Shown here: in pieces, positions 44,477 to 53,459 of the stretch
Layout: each line of letters begins with the position of its first letter
How positions within the stretch are numbered: the first letter of the stretch is position 1
Translations under genes and position numbers: made by a program
Assembly: GCA_002729885.1 (NCBI GenBank)
Contig: PBUB01000002.1
Coordinates: 301,157 to 365,156, forward strand
DNA: 64,000 bases
From: Spirochaetaceae bacterium
GTDB taxonomy: Bacteria > Spirochaetota > Leptospiria > Leptospirales > Leptonemataceae
Direction of reading: 5' to 3'
Notes under the pieces: generated by a model
Databases searched by the model: none
What the model saw: the letters and a program-made list of their open reading frames with translations, nothing else
Told to the model about the DNA's origin: nothing

Positions 44477-44881
44477 ATGAAAGCGAAAAAGACGATGGCG
44501 ATTCTGATTGTTGCGCTGATGGCATTCTGGGTGCCGCACTGCGATTTGATCAATGGGGAGGATGACGATGATTCAGCGACTGCCTTGCTGCTACTGGCTC
44601 TGGCCAATCAGGCCACGATAAACGTTACAAATAACACCGGAAGTGCCGTGACGTTATCCATATGGTCCACCGATTCAGGGGGAACTTCCTGTGTTTCCCA
44701 GGTTGCCGATATGGGCTCACTGACTGCAAGCGGCGGATCGGGCTCTGCGCAGGTAGCACCTGCATCCAATGGCTATCTTGTGAAAGTAAATGGCACATGC
44801 CAGTTCCCCACCGATCTAGGTAAGCAAGCTCAGACCTACTCCTGCACTGTAGATGCAGGACCTACTATTGTCTGCCCTTAA
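44477..44881 (+). CDS. Small putative lipoprotein
   Basis: From ATG 44477 (GGAG 7 bases upstream) the protein has 134 residues. The signal AILIVALMAFWVPHC has a relaxed lipobox Cys, followed by an acidic NGEDDDDS stretch and a Ser/Thr/Gly-rich beta domain (INVTNNTGSAVTLSIWS). That domain contains three more Cys that could form disulphides (SCVSQV, GTCQFP, YSCTV). The frame extends to 44408 but the upstream codons look non-coding. The function is unknown. A hairpin follows the stop. Confidence 0.7.
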   Translation: MKAKKTMAILIVALMAFWVPHCDLINGEDDDDSATALLLLALANQATINVTNNTGSAVTLSIWSTDSGGTSCVSQVADMGSLTASGGSGSAQVAPASNGYLVKVNGTCQFPTDLGKQAQTYSCTVDAGPTIVCP

Positions 44882-44896
44882 ATCCCTTACCTGCTG

Positions 44897-44921
44897 CTCC
44901 GGGACAACCCCTGTTCCGGAG
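44897..44921 (+). terminator. Stem-loop after the small lipoprotein gene
   Basis: A 10-bp stem (CTCCGGGACA with TGTTCCGGAG, one GU pair) and an ACCCC loop lie 15 bases after the stop. The downstream TATTCTCTC is only partly T-rich, so it may be a weak or Rho-assisted terminator. Confidence 0.5.
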
Positions 44922-44968
44922 TATTCTCTCAGAGAAGTTTCTAATAGTATTCCTTTCGCTTGTCAAAT

Positions 44969-45007
44969 CGGGCTTTAGGTTCGATTCAAGCCTGCAGAAA
45001 AAGCCCG
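44969..45007 (+). other. Stem-loop in the leader of the Spy-like gene
   Basis: CGGGCTTT (44969-44976) pairs with AAAGCCCG (45000-45007), enclosing a short AGG/CCT helix. It lies about 100 bases before ATG 45111. A GGAACC at 45034-45039 just downstream is like an ECF -35 element, but I see no convincing -10. Confidence 0.35.
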
Positions 45008-45110
45008 GAACTCATCAAAAAATCCACCGGTGGGGAACCTGTTTCGTCTGACGGGGGTTATCTGTAATAGTTCCGGCCGCAAAAAGCCGAGTCGGATAAA
45101 GGAGAATTTG

Positions 45111-45563
45111 ATGAACACATCTCTTAAGAAACTGGGCGCGTTTACTGCCCTGCTAATTTTTCTCACTGCAGGGGGACTCTCTGCAAAACCGGACCGTTCC
45201 CGTATGGATCCAGAGAAGCGTCTGGAGCATATGAAGAAGAATCTCAATCTGAGCGATGAGCAAACAGAAAAGATTCGAAACATCATGGCCAAATACGATC
45301 CTAAACGAGAAGCACTGCGAAGCAAAATAGGACCTCTGTACAAAGAGCTGGTAGAACTGATGAGTCAGGACAATCCCAATAGAAATGCTGTGAAGACAAA
45401 GATGGAACAGATCAGCGATATCAAGATTGAACTTCGTCTAATCATGCTGGATGGGCGTACCGAGATGTTTCAGGTGCTCAATGAAGAGCAAAAGGCGAAG
45501 TGGAAAGAGCAAATGAAGAAATTCGCAAAGAAGCGCGGGAACTGGAACCAGGATCGTGACTGA
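45111..45563 (+). CDS. Periplasmic Spy/CpxP/CnrX-like helical protein (LTxxQ type)
   Basis: The 150-residue exported protein has a signal LGAFTALLIFLTAGGLSAKP. The mature part is helical with two LTxxQ-like motifs (LNLSDEQTEKIRNIM and LNEEQKAKWKEQMKKF), as in Spy, CpxP, ZraP and CnrX, which sense misfolded proteins or metals. AAAGGAG precedes ATG 45111. The sigma factor gene starts 8 bases before its stop, and an anti-sigma-like gene follows, forming a three-gene cassette in which this protein is the likely sensor or effector. Confidence 0.82.
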   Translation: MNTSLKKLGAFTALLIFLTAGGLSAKPDRSRMDPEKRLEHMKKNLNLSDEQTEKIRNIMAKYDPKREALRSKIGPLYKELVELMSQDNPNRNAVKTKMEQISDIKIELRLIMLDGRTEMFQVLNEEQKAKWKEQMKKFAKKRGNWNQDRD

Positions 45564-46137
45564 GTCCGAATTTCGAGCCGTTATTACCAGCACGAAGAGA
45601 GCTGTCCTGGGCGCGATCCGGGCTCATTTGAGTCCGGATCTTGTGCATTCCGTGGATGATATTTCGCAGGAAGCGTATATGCGAATTTACCGGGCTCTCT
45701 CCAGCGGAAAAGGGCCCAATACAGTAGATGAAAAGTCTCTTTCGAGCTGGGCCTATGTAATCGCGCGAAATGAATGCTTTCGGATGCAGGGACAGGAGAA
45801 TCGTCGAAAAAGAAACCACGATGCGGCCAGCGATCTTCTGTTACTGCAGCAATGGACCGAACCAGCTGGTGAGGAAGCACTGGCACTGGAAGAACTGGAA
45901 GAATTGATATCGCAACTGGAGGCGCCGTTCTCGGAGACACTGGGTATGCTTCTTCGCGGTTATACTCAGTTAGAAATCTCCCGGGAGCTCGAAATTCCGG
46001 CGGGAACGGTGAAGTCCAGAATATCCAGAGGAAGGGAAAAGCTGCGCGTATTGGTGGCAGAAAGATCCCCGAACGTAGAAAGTCCGGGAAGCAAGGAAAG
46101 TCCATTCGAGAAGCACCTGAAGAAGGAGGGGAGGTAG
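45556..46137 (+). CDS. ECF-type RNA polymerase sigma factor
   Basis: This 193-residue sigma-70 family member has region 2 (DDISQEAYMRIYRAL, SWAYVIARNECFRM) and region 4 (SETLGMLLRGYTQLEISREL, then EIPAGTVKSRISRGREKLR, the recognition helix). There is no region 1.1 or 3. It starts with GTG 45556 overlapping the stop of the Spy-like gene and is followed after 5 bases by the anti-sigma-like gene with a strong AGGAGG. Autoregulation through this operon is likely. The charged tail after region 4 is not conserved in the family. Confidence 0.9.
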   Translation: MTESEFRAVITSTKRAVLGAIRAHLSPDLVHSVDDISQEAYMRIYRALSSGKGPNTVDEKSLSSWAYVIARNECFRMQGQENRRKRNHDAASDLLLLQQWTEPAGEEALALEELEELISQLEAPFSETLGMLLRGYTQLEISRELEIPAGTVKSRISRGREKLRVLVAERSPNVESPGSKESPFEKHLKKEGR

Positions 46138-46142
46138 GATTT

Positions 46143-46433
46143 ATGAATGAACTGGAAAAAGCAATTGAGCAAAGACTAAACGATGAAACCTGGGATCTTC
46201 GCATGGCGGCCACGGTGACAGGCAAATTCCGGATCCGAACAGGGGCCCGGCTGGCAAGTGCAGCAGCGGCATTACTTTTTATTTCTATAACTCTTGGCAT
46301 CTATTTCTGGCAACAGCCTGAATACACTAATTCCACTAATTCAGAGGAAGCTGTGCCATTTGTTTTTGCAGATGAGATTGTATTGGATGATGGTGATCTT
46401 GATCTAATGGCCAGCGGACTCATCTTTGAATAG
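46143..46433 (+). CDS. Putative membrane anti-sigma factor
   Basis: The 96-residue single-span protein has an N-terminal cytoplasmic helix (MNELEKAIEQRLNDETWDLR), one membrane segment (RLASAAAALLFISITLGIYF, about 36-55) and a short acidic periplasmic tail. The position right after an ECF sigma gene and this topology indicate a short anti-sigma factor like CnrY. The zinc-finger HxxxCxxC motif of the ZAS class is absent. Function is inferred from context. Confidence 0.65.
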   Translation: MNELEKAIEQRLNDETWDLRMAATVTGKFRIRTGARLASAAAALLFISITLGIYFWQQPEYTNSTNSEEAVPFVFADEIVLDDGDLDLMASGLIFE

Positions 46434-46471
46434 GTATTGACTTATGAGCTACCGGACCCACCCACTGATCT

Positions 46472-46702
46472 ATGGCCGATCCTACTATCAAGCAGCCCGA
46501 AAACGTCGCAGGAAAATGGTATGTGGACCAGACCTGTGTTCCCTGTCATTTATGCATGGATGAAGCGCCGGAGCTAATGAGCTATGCAGATGGAGAAACC
46601 CATACATTCTTCTCAAAACAACCTTCCACTGCAGAAGAGGAAAACCATGCCATGGAAGCTATGGAAGCCTGTCCCACCGAGGCCATTGGAAATGATGGCT
46701 AA
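46472..46702 (+). CDS. Single-cluster ferredoxin
   Basis: The 76-residue protein has TCVPCHLC (CxxCxxC) and EACPTEAIG (CP), the four ligands for one [4Fe-4S] (or [3Fe-4S]) cluster, with the acidic APELM spacer usual for monocluster ferredoxins of the Fer4_13/Fer4_15 type. It is an electron carrier. It follows the anti-sigma gene by 38 bases and may share its transcript. A strong bidirectional terminator lies about 130 bases downstream. Confidence 0.88.
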   Translation: MADPTIKQPENVAGKWYVDQTCVPCHLCMDEAPELMSYADGETHTFFSKQPSTAEEENHAMEAMEACPTEAIGNDG

Positions 46703-46825
46703 TGCCCAGTAATCTTCTCTAATTCTCTCTAACTGTATTTTGAAAACAGAAGCTTGACTGGCCCTCTGTTTAATCACGTTCCAACAGGCTCTTCCCCGGA
46801 GTAACCTGGATTCGAATCTTCCAAT

Positions 46826-46855
46826 AAAAAAGGCCGGCAAATGCCGGCCTTTTGC
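46826..46855. terminator. Bidirectional terminator
   Basis: The perfect 9-bp stem AAGGCCGGC/GCCGGCCTT (46830-46838 and 46843-46851) with loop AAAT is flanked by a run of A on the left and TTTT on the right. It can terminate both the ferredoxin transcript (plus) and the RRM gene (minus). Confidence 0.9.
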
Positions 46856-46880
46856 AGGTATAGATCCTGAAAGCTAACTT

Positions 46881-47228
46881 CTAGTAATCGTCGTTATAGT
46901 TACGACGACCACCGCCACGTTGGCCTCCACGACCTCCTCCTCCCGATCTTCCTCCACCGGAACGTTCAAACCTTGGCCTTTCTTCCTTTGGCTTGGCTTC
47001 GTTGATACGCAGCGCTCTACCATCAATTTCATGACCATTTAGCGCAGAAATGGCAGCCAGTGCCTGGCCTTCATCTGGCATCACTACAAATCCGAATCCT
47101 CTGGATCGGCCCGTTTCACGATCGATTAAAATCGTGGCTTTTTCCACATCTCCGTGCTCTGCGAAGAGAGCTTGAAGATCTTGATCTTTCAAACCGTACG
47201 GGAGGTTGCCCGCATAGATATTCATCAT
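46881..47228 (-). CDS. RRM-type RNA-binding protein with RGG tail
   Basis: This is a 115-residue RNA-binding protein: RNP2 is IYAGNL (residues 4-9) and RNP1 is RGFGFVVM (about 43-50). The Gly/Arg-rich C-terminal tail (GGGRSGGGGRGGQRGGGRR) is like the cold-induced Rbp proteins of cyanobacteria and similar bacterial RRM proteins. It binds single-stranded RNA or DNA, possibly in cold adaptation. Two Met codons (47228 and 47225) could start it; no Shine-Dalgarno is evident. Confidence 0.93.
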   Translation of the reverse strand: MMNIYAGNLPYGLKDQDLQALFAEHGDVEKATILIDRETGRSRGFGFVVMPDEGQALAAISALNGHEIDGRALRINEAKPKEERPRFERSGGGRSGGGGRGGQRGGGRRNYNDDY

Positions 47229-47357
47229 ACTTAACCCAAACGAAATTTCCAGGACATGATTGGTGGGACAAAGGCGAAGAGCGATCGACCCAGGTCAGCC
47301 CGGGATGCAAGCTTTCTAGGCGAAGCTGGAAATCGGTCAACACTTAAATTTGATTTA

Positions 47358-47390
47358 AGAAAAAATTGGAATGGCCCCCGGAGGGGGGCC
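47358..47390 (-). terminator. Intrinsic terminator of ilvB
   Basis: On the minus strand GGCCCCC-CTCC-GGGGGCC (47373-47390) directly follows the ilvB stop, and a TTTTTT run lies 8 bases later (47360-47365). The small spacer before the T-run is unusual but the stem is very stable. Confidence 0.7.
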
Positions 47391-47393
47391 AGA

Positions 47394-49091
47394 TCATTTC
47401 TTGGGCGAACGTTGCTTCATTATGTCGGAAAACTGGACCATATCTCTCTGGCTTTTTCCTGCAGCGATCATCGGAAATACCTTTTCGTCCGCCGGAATCA
47501 CTGCTTCCAGCAGGGCCGGTCCATCATCATGGAGCAGGAAATCCAGCCCCTTTTCCACCTCGGAAGGATGGCTAATCTGCATGGCCGGAATATGGTACGC
47601 TTCTGCCAATTTTACAAAGTCCGGGTTGTACTGCCATTCTGACTCCGCAAATCGCTCCTCGTAGAAAAGCTCCTGCCATTGGCGCACCATGCCCAGGAAG
47701 TTATTGTTCAATAGCAGAATCTTAACTCCCAGGTTGTACTGCCGGATGGTGGCCAGCTCCTGGATGCACATCTGATAGGAGCCATCTCCGGTGACGCAAA
47801 TTACTGTTTCATCGGGATGCGCAAACTTGGCACCGATGGCTGCGGGCAATCCATAGCCCATGGTGCCAAGGCCACCGGAGGTGAGCCAGCGATTGGGCTT
47901 GTCAAAAAGGTAATACTGAGCAGCCCACATCTGATGCTGGCCCACGTCAGTGGATACAATGGCTTTGCCCTGGGATTTCTTGTAGAGCAGGCTCAGCACC
48001 CTTTGCGGTTTGATATGCTCCTGGCTCTCTTCATATTCCAGAGGAAACTTCTGTTTGTAGCCATCCAGATGGTTTACCCATTCCGCGCGATCTTTGCTTT
48101 CAATAAAAGGAAGCAATGCACGAAGCACCTCTTTCAAATCACCATGGAGCATATGATCCACAGAAACTCGCTTATTGAACTCTGCAGAATCAATATCAAC
48201 ATGAGCTCGAACAGCGTCGGCTGCGAAATCTCCCGGAACTCCGGCCACGCGGTCATCGAACCTGGCACCCAGAGATAGAATATAATCACATTCCAGAATG
48301 GCCTTGTTCGCTGCCGCCGTGCCATGCATTCCAGGCATGCCCACCGATAGAATGTGGCTGCCAGGGAATGCACCCAGGCCCATAAGAGTACAGGTAACCG
48401 GGCTCATGGCTTTTTCCGCGAGATCCAGAATCTCTTCTGAGGCTCCTGCGTTGATGGCGCCGCCACCTACATACAGAAGTGGTCTTTCGGCTTTGTTCAG
48501 CGCCTCTGCGAAAGCTTTGAAATCACCCGAAAGCTCTGGCTGGCTCGAAAATCGAGGGCTGAGTCCGCTTTCTCCCTGAAGGCGATCGGTGAGACCGGTC
48601 TGAACATCTTTGGGAAAATCCAGCAGTACAGGCCCAGGGCGGCCTTTCGTCACCATGGTCCATGCCTCTTCGAAAACATCTGCGATTTCATCCGAGGATT
48701 TGATCAGTGCATTGTATTTTGTTATAGGAATGGAAATCCCAAACATGTCCGCTTCCTGAAAGGCATCGGAACCAATGGCTGTTGTGGCTACCTGACCGGA
48801 GATTACGAATAGAGGGATGGAGTCCAGCTTGGCATCGGTCAGGCCGGTAACTACATTTGTAGCTCCGGGACCGGAGGTAACAATTACTACTCCAGGTCTT
48901 CCTGTGGATCGTGCATAGCCTTCGGCCATGTGGATGGCTCCCTGCTCATGTCGCACCAGGATATGTCGAATTTTTGAATGATACAGCTCGTCGTAGAAAG
49001 GAAGGATGGCTCCACCAGGATAGCCAAAGACCAGATCCACACCTCTGGACTCCAGAAGCTCTACTAGTAACCTGGCACCTGTCTTGCTCAT
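47394..49091 (-). CDS. ilvB: Acetolactate synthase large subunit
   Basis: This ThDP-dependent enzyme joins two pyruvate (or pyruvate and 2-oxobutyrate) in branched-chain amino-acid synthesis. It has the three AHAS domains. The N-terminal one has the catalytic Glu in [16 protein letters not shown], then SGPGATN. FAD-domain motifs such as [10 protein letters not shown] follow. The C-terminal ThDP site is GDGSYQM followed by [15 protein letters not shown]. The start ATG 49091 has GGAGGAAG 3 bases upstream; the frame extends to 49109. The small regulatory subunit (ilvH) is not adjacent. Confidence 0.95.
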   Translation of the reverse strand: MSKTGARLLVELLESRGVDLVFGYPGGAILPFYDELYHSKIRHILVRHEQGAIHMAEGYARSTGRPGVVIVTSGPGATNVVTGLTDAKLDSIPLFVISGQVATTAIGSDAFQEADMFGISIPITKYNALIKSSDEIADVFEEAWTMVTKGRPGPVLLDFPKDVQTGLTDRLQGESGLSPRFSSQPELSGDFKAFAEALNKAERPLLYVGGGAINAGASEEILDLAEKAMSPVTCTLMGLGAFPGSHILSVGMPGMHGTAAANKAILECDYILSLGARFDDRVAGVPGDFAADAVRAHVDIDSAEFNKRVSVDHMLHGDLKEVLRALLPFIESKDRAEWVNHLDGYKQKFPLEYEESQEHIKPQRVLSLLYKKSQGKAIVSTDVGQHQMWAAQYYLFDKPNRWLTSGGLGTMGYGLPAAIGAKFAHPDETVICVTGDGSYQMCIQELATIRQYNLGVKILLLNNNFLGMVRQWQELFYEERFAESEWQYNPDFVKLAEAYHIPAMQISHPSEVEKGLDFLLHDDGPALLEAVIPADEKVFPMIAAGKSQRDMVQFSDIMKQRSPKK

Positions 49092-49205
49092 TATCTTCCT
49101 CCGAGGCACGGACTTCTCCTTATGCCTTTCTGGACAAAGAAATGAAAGTCAGGATAGACTGCAAAAAAAAACTCTGTCAGAGGGGCGCTTTTTCGAGGAA
49201 ACTGA

Positions 49206-50270
49206 ATGGAAATCAAGGATCTAAAGCAATTCTATCAGCAGCTTTCGAAGCTGGATCCACAGAGCCCTCCCATCGTCCTGGTGTCCGGTTCCGACGAATC
49301 CATATTCGATACGGTACTGGAGAAGTTGGAAACCAAAATGGCTCCCCTGGAAGCCGTGGTAACTTCATTCAGCGGAGAGCCCGGGGATGGGGAGCGCTTT
49401 CTGGAAGAGGTCTTCAATATTCCTTTATTCAGTCCGTATCGAATGATTGTGTTTCGCCATGCAGATCAGGTCCTGCCGGCCCTTTTGAGCAAGGAATCCA
49501 AACGAGATGCCTATCAAACGGATTTATCGGCCAGGCCGGATGCTACTCTGGTGGTGCTTCAATACGAAGGTAGCCCGAACAAAGGATTCCTGAAATCCCT
49601 GGGTTCGAATGTGGTTCATTATGTCTCTCGGGACATTTTCGCAGAGAAGCTGGAGCAGACCATCGAGCAGATGGCTCATTCTGTGGGGCTAATTCTTTCG
49701 GACGAAGCATTACACGAAATCAAGGAAAGAACCCCGCCTCGCACAGGAGCTCTTCAAAGTGCATTGCAGCGATTGAAGGATTTACTGCCTGCAGAAAAGC
49801 GAAAATCCGTTTCTCTGGACGATGTAAGAGATGTACTCTTTCCTCGTGTGGGCTGGAATTTATTTCGCCTGGTGGATAGCCTGTTTTCGGGAGATGTGTC
49901 TGCCTACCGGGCCGAGCTCCAGAGCTACAACGCCTCTACGGATTCCTTTCTTTCGCTACTTTCCCAGATTCTTCGTCGTGTGAATGAGTTGCGGCATTAC
50001 AGGCTGGGTGCCTCAATGAGTATGAAGCCTTCGGAGATGGCAGGCTTTCTGGGGATTCAGGGACGACATGAATTCGTCCAAAAGAAAATACTGCAGCAGA
50101 GGGATATGGAAAAGAATCGATTCAGTACTGAGAGATTGGAACGAATCTATGATTTCCTGGTAGAGGCAGGGGAAGCATTCCGAACGAATGTAAGACCGGA
50201 GCATCATAAATCCTATTTTGACTTTCAGGCCATGGAGATTTTCTTCGGTCAGGAGTCCAGACGTCGATAA
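49206..50270 (+). CDS. holA: DNA polymerase III delta subunit
   Basis: The delta subunit opens the sliding clamp within the clamp loader. The 354-residue protein has the HolA architecture: an N-terminal modified AAA+ domain beginning PIVLVSGSDESIFDTVLEKL with an FSGEPGDGERFLEEVFNIPL block, a lid domain and a C-terminal helical collar (VGWNLFRLVDSLFSGDVSAY, LLSQILRRVNELRHY). Identity is by overall pattern because delta is poorly conserved. It is divergent from ilvB by 114 bases and is followed after 3 bases by cinA. Confidence 0.85.
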   Translation: MEIKDLKQFYQQLSKLDPQSPPIVLVSGSDESIFDTVLEKLETKMAPLEAVVTSFSGEPGDGERFLEEVFNIPLFSPYRMIVFRHADQVLPALLSKESKRDAYQTDLSARPDATLVVLQYEGSPNKGFLKSLGSNVVHYVSRDIFAEKLEQTIEQMAHSVGLILSDEALHEIKERTPPRTGALQSALQRLKDLLPAEKRKSVSLDDVRDVLFPRVGWNLFRLVDSLFSGDVSAYRAELQSYNASTDSFLSLLSQILRRVNELRHYRLGASMSMKPSEMAGFLGIQGRHEFVQKKILQQRDMEKNRFSTERLERIYDFLVEAGEAFRTNVRPEHHKSYFDFQAMEIFFGQESRRR

Positions 50271-50273
50271 ACT

Positions 50274-51548
50274 ATGTCCATTCATATACTTTCCACAGGT
50301 ACCGAGTTAGCGTCCGGTCGTTCACGGGATGGAAACGGTCCATTTCTGTGCGAATTCTTTTCAGACTCCGGCCATGCAGTGAGTAGCATGACCATCCTTC
50401 CGGACGATCCAGATGCATTGCTGGCCTTCTTTCAGAGGCTGGAACTTCAGACGCCGGCCGCAACCACCAACCTTGTTGTCATGACCGGTGGCCTTGGACC
50501 TACGGAGGACGATCACACTGTAGATATGCTGGCACGATTCAGCGGAGACGCTGTTGTAGAAGATCCTGGCGCGCTGCGCCGATTGCAATGGGTGGCCAGG
50601 AAAAGTAGCCGGGTAAAACTGGAATCAGCCAGAAGGCAGGTTCGAGTCCTGGAAGGGCAAAAGGTGGTGGAGAATCGGCGAGGGCTCGCACCGGGGATAT
50701 TGCTGGAAAAAGCAACTGAATCCGGCGGAACCATGCTGGTGCTTGCACTTCCGGGAGTGCCCTCGGAGATGCATCCCATGTTTGAGTCCGTGAGTTCCAG
50801 TCTGCTGGAAAGGCTACCGGCCAGGTCCCTGGAGCGAAGGGTGCTCTATGTGTATGGAGAAGGGGAGTCTTCCTTTCAGGCAAAGGTCATTGAATCCATT
50901 CGCGATGATCTGTCCCCGGACTTCCAGTGGGGGATCACCTCCGGTCGCGGTCACATCCGAGTATTCCTGGAATCTCCCCAGAAGCGAGAGATTGCTCTCA
51001 TCGAGGATTCTATCTCCAGATACTATGCCGGTCGATTCTTCGAAAAGCCTGTAGAGGAAATGCTGCACCATCATTTTCTGGAGAAGAATTACTGGCTGGC
51101 CACTGCGGAGTCCTGTACAGGTGGACTGGTTGGTAAATTACTCACCGATCGAGCAGGCAGTTCCGGATTCTACTACGGTGGGGCTGTGGTTTATTCCAAC
51201 GATGCAAAGGTGAAGGTACTTGGAGTCTCCAGAGAAATCCTGGATAAATCCGGAGCGGTGAGCGAACCATGTGCCAGAGCCATGGCCTCGGAGCTGCGAC
51301 AAAGATCCGGTGTTGATTATGCACTATCTATAACCGGTATTGCAGGTCCCGGTGGCGGTACCGAAGAAAAACCAGTGGGCACGGTCTTTGTGGGTCTTGC
51401 AGGCCCATCCGGTTCGGAAGTACATCCGCTGTTCTTTCCTCTGGATCGTGAGCGAGTCAGGGATTATACAGCCATTATGTCTCTGTATCTTTTATATGAT
51501 TTTGTCCTTCGAAACGAAGGTTCTGTCCAATCCAGTGCGGATTCCTGA
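50274..51548 (+). CDS. cinA: CinA family protein (nicotinamide-nucleotide amidohydrolase type)
   Basis: The N-terminal domain (about residues 1-250) is the MoaB/Mog-like CinA fold (STGTELASG, VVMTGGLGPTEDDHT). The C-terminal PncC domain (about 270-410) has the deamidase motif ATAESCTGGLVGKLLT, then GAVVYSNDAKVKVLGVS and SITGIAGPGGGTEEKPVGTV, as in enzymes that convert NMN to nicotinic acid mononucleotide. The length (424) matches full-length CinA. It is co-transcribed with holA, with a 3-base gap. Confidence 0.93.
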   Translation: MSIHILSTGTELASGRSRDGNGPFLCEFFSDSGHAVSSMTILPDDPDALLAFFQRLELQTPAATTNLVVMTGGLGPTEDDHTVDMLARFSGDAVVEDPGALRRLQWVARKSSRVKLESARRQVRVLEGQKVVENRRGLAPGILLEKATESGGTMLVLALPGVPSEMHPMFESVSSSLLERLPARSLERRVLYVYGEGESSFQAKVIESIRDDLSPDFQWGITSGRGHIRVFLESPQKREIALIEDSISRYYAGRFFEKPVEEMLHHHFLEKNYWLATAESCTGGLVGKLLTDRAGSSGFYYGGAVVYSNDAKVKVLGVSREILDKSGAVSEPCARAMASELRQRSGVDYALSITGIAGPGGGTEEKPVGTVFVGLAGPSGSEVHPLFFPLDRERVRDYTAIMSLYLLYDFVLRNEGSVQSSADS

Positions 51549-51712
51549 ATTTCTCTGGATGTTGCATTTTGCACCAGCTGCTACTTATTAAAAAATACGA
51601 AATATTGTGCACTGCCCATTATTGTTCCGTTCCGTCGGACGCTGCAAGAAGGAATATTACTTCTGCGGGAAAGCTGATTTACAAATAGGATGGGCTCAGA
51701 CAGACTGAGCGT

Positions 51713-52282
51713 ATGGCATTAAAGTGGATTGATCTGTTTGATGGCTTGATGAAGGAAGCGATACCGTTTGAGGAGAACGGCTACATTATTAAAGCAACCT
51801 TTGATCAGGAAGCAAGTAACTATGCCGTGATTGAACTTATTGCGTTCAAGAATGTAAAGAACGTAGCTATCAGCGACTCGGGAGTAACGTTTTATTCCGA
51901 TGGTTATAAGGTGTATGTGGCCTATGAGCCAGTAACCTATCGCTTCCGATATCAGGAACCCTATCTGAGAGATGGTATTTATCATTTTCCGGCGCGATTC
52001 AATGAAATCGAAACCATCGAAATGCCCAAGCATGATAAGATCTTTATTTCAAAGAAGCCTTACATGAGTCAGGGATCTTTCAATGTGGATCGACCCGGTG
52101 CCGGAGATCTAACCTACTACATCTATAACAATCAACGAGTAGAAGAACACATCTTTCAATTTATCAACTCCATTCTTACCGATGATCTTCGCATCACAAA
52201 GTCAGTGATGCCAGAAGTGAATAAGTACATCAAACAGAATCTGGAGTTCTTTTATCAGGCCGAAAGGCCCCACGAAGATTGA
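51713..52282 (+). CDS. Conserved-looking protein of unknown function
   Basis: This 189-residue soluble protein is rich in Tyr, Phe, Ile and Asp, with a mixed alpha/beta pattern (PFEENGYIIKATFDQEASNY, FYSDGYKVYVAYEPVTYRF). No signal, membrane helix or catalytic motif is visible and I do not recognise the family. It looks like a genuine gene from its composition and length. It stands alone, 164 bases after cinA and convergent with the acyltransferase gene. Confidence 0.6.
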   Translation: MALKWIDLFDGLMKEAIPFEENGYIIKATFDQEASNYAVIELIAFKNVKNVAISDSGVTFYSDGYKVYVAYEPVTYRFRYQEPYLRDGIYHFPARFNEIETIEMPKHDKIFISKKPYMSQGSFNVDRPGAGDLTYYIYNNQRVEEHIFQFINSILTDDLRITKSVMPEVNKYIKQNLEFFYQAERPHED

Positions 52283-52372
52283 TTGGTGCATCTTTGTGGC
52301 CGGCGACGAGCTGCTTTTTACCGAGCAGCAGTCGCAGGGCATGCCCGTGCCCGATGAGAGATTGCGCGATAC

Positions 52373-53284
52373 TTACTGCGCAATACTGGCCATTCCATTC
52401 GCCGGAGGTTGGGTTTTCCACCGCCTGTGTACCCAGAAGTATTGCTCCGGACAGTTTCGAATCTGTTTTTCCAGGGCTTTGACCCAGATCTCGGTATAAT
52501 GACGGATGGCCGTTTCTCGATCGGAAAAGCCTTTAAAATCCACCACTCCCAGATCTTCAATGGTAACATGCACTTTACCATCCTTTCCATGAACGGCGCT
52601 GTACATCAGAATGCTGGAGCCGGTTAGGCCAGCCATCAAGGCAGGGCCGCGGAAGGTGGATGCCGGCCGGCCAAAGAAGTCTACGAAGATGCCGGATTGG
52701 CCTGCATTTTGATCGGAAACAAATCCCACTCGACCGCCTTTTCTGAGATATCGAATGGCTTTCTGGCTTTCCTCTACTTCAAACAGCTCGATTCCGCTGG
52801 ATTCCCGGACTCTCTTGTACCATCGATCTACGAACGGATTGCTTAGCTTCTTATAGATCCCGCCGCCCTTTAGAATCCGACCTGTATACTGTACCAAAAG
52901 CTCCCAGGTACCTAAATGACCACAGTTACAGATAATTCCATTTCCTCGATCCAGGGCATTTTGCTCCTGCTGTCTGGAATCGCCCTCGTATACCATATAC
53001 TTGTCATAGAATGCCCGGGTCATCCGCGGGCCGTAAAAGGAATCTGCGATCAGATGGCCCAGGTGAAACCAGGTCTTTTTGGTGGTTGCAGCTACCCAGT
53101 TTTCATCCTTTTCGGGAAAGGATTGGCGAATGTTTTCCGCTGCGATTCTGCGATATTTTCCTGAAATGGGGTACAGGAATCCTGCCAGGAATTTACCGTA
53201 TGCCAGGCACCATCGATAGGGAAGCACCTTGAATGGAATAGAAAACCAGAGAATCAGCAAATAAACAATGAAGTAGCCGAACAT
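52373..53284 (-). CDS. LpxL/HtrB-type lysophospholipid acyltransferase
   Basis: This 303-residue membrane-associated acyltransferase would add a secondary acyl chain to lipid A (LpxL/LpxM-type) or a related lipid. It has an N-terminal hydrophobic anchor (YFIVYLLILWFSIPFKVLPY), AENIRQSFPE, the catalytic HxxxxE motif in CGHLGTWELL, SNPFVDRWYKRVRESSGIEL, FVSDQNAGQSGIFVDFFGRP and a C-terminal WVHRRWKTQP. Other acyltransferases of the family are not excluded. It is convergent with the unknown gene at 51713. Confidence 0.88.
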   Translation of the reverse strand: MFGYFIVYLLILWFSIPFKVLPYRWCLAYGKFLAGFLYPISGKYRRIAAENIRQSFPEKDENWVAATTKKTWFHLGHLIADSFYGPRMTRAFYDKYMVYEGDSRQQEQNALDRGNGIICNCGHLGTWELLVQYTGRILKGGGIYKKLSNPFVDRWYKRVRESSGIELFEVEESQKAIRYLRKGGRVGFVSDQNAGQSGIFVDFFGRPASTFRGPALMAGLTGSSILMYSAVHGKDGKVHVTIEDLGVVDFKGFSDRETAIRHYTEIWVKALEKQIRNCPEQYFWVHRRWKTQPPANGMASIAQ

Positions 53285-53459
53285 GACAGAGCAGATTCCT
53301 GGAAAGGCCTCTGTCTGAAAGCGAAAAACACAGACGATTTACCAGGTCAAAACCCGGACGTAGCTTCATAGACGTTGCATTTTCAGCCCGTTGTGCAATG
53401 CCCTTCTATGTGTCCGGGCGCAAATGTTCTATCGATACGCAGTTATTACTGGTCTCCCA

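Noticed and set aside
44969..45007. Possible tRNA (GGTTCGATTC resembling a T-arm)
   Set aside because: No acceptor, D or anticodon arms can be formed; it is a simple stem-loop.
45584..46300. 238-residue minus-strand frame
   Set aside because: It is antisense to the ECF sigma factor, which has clear region 2 and region 4 motifs.
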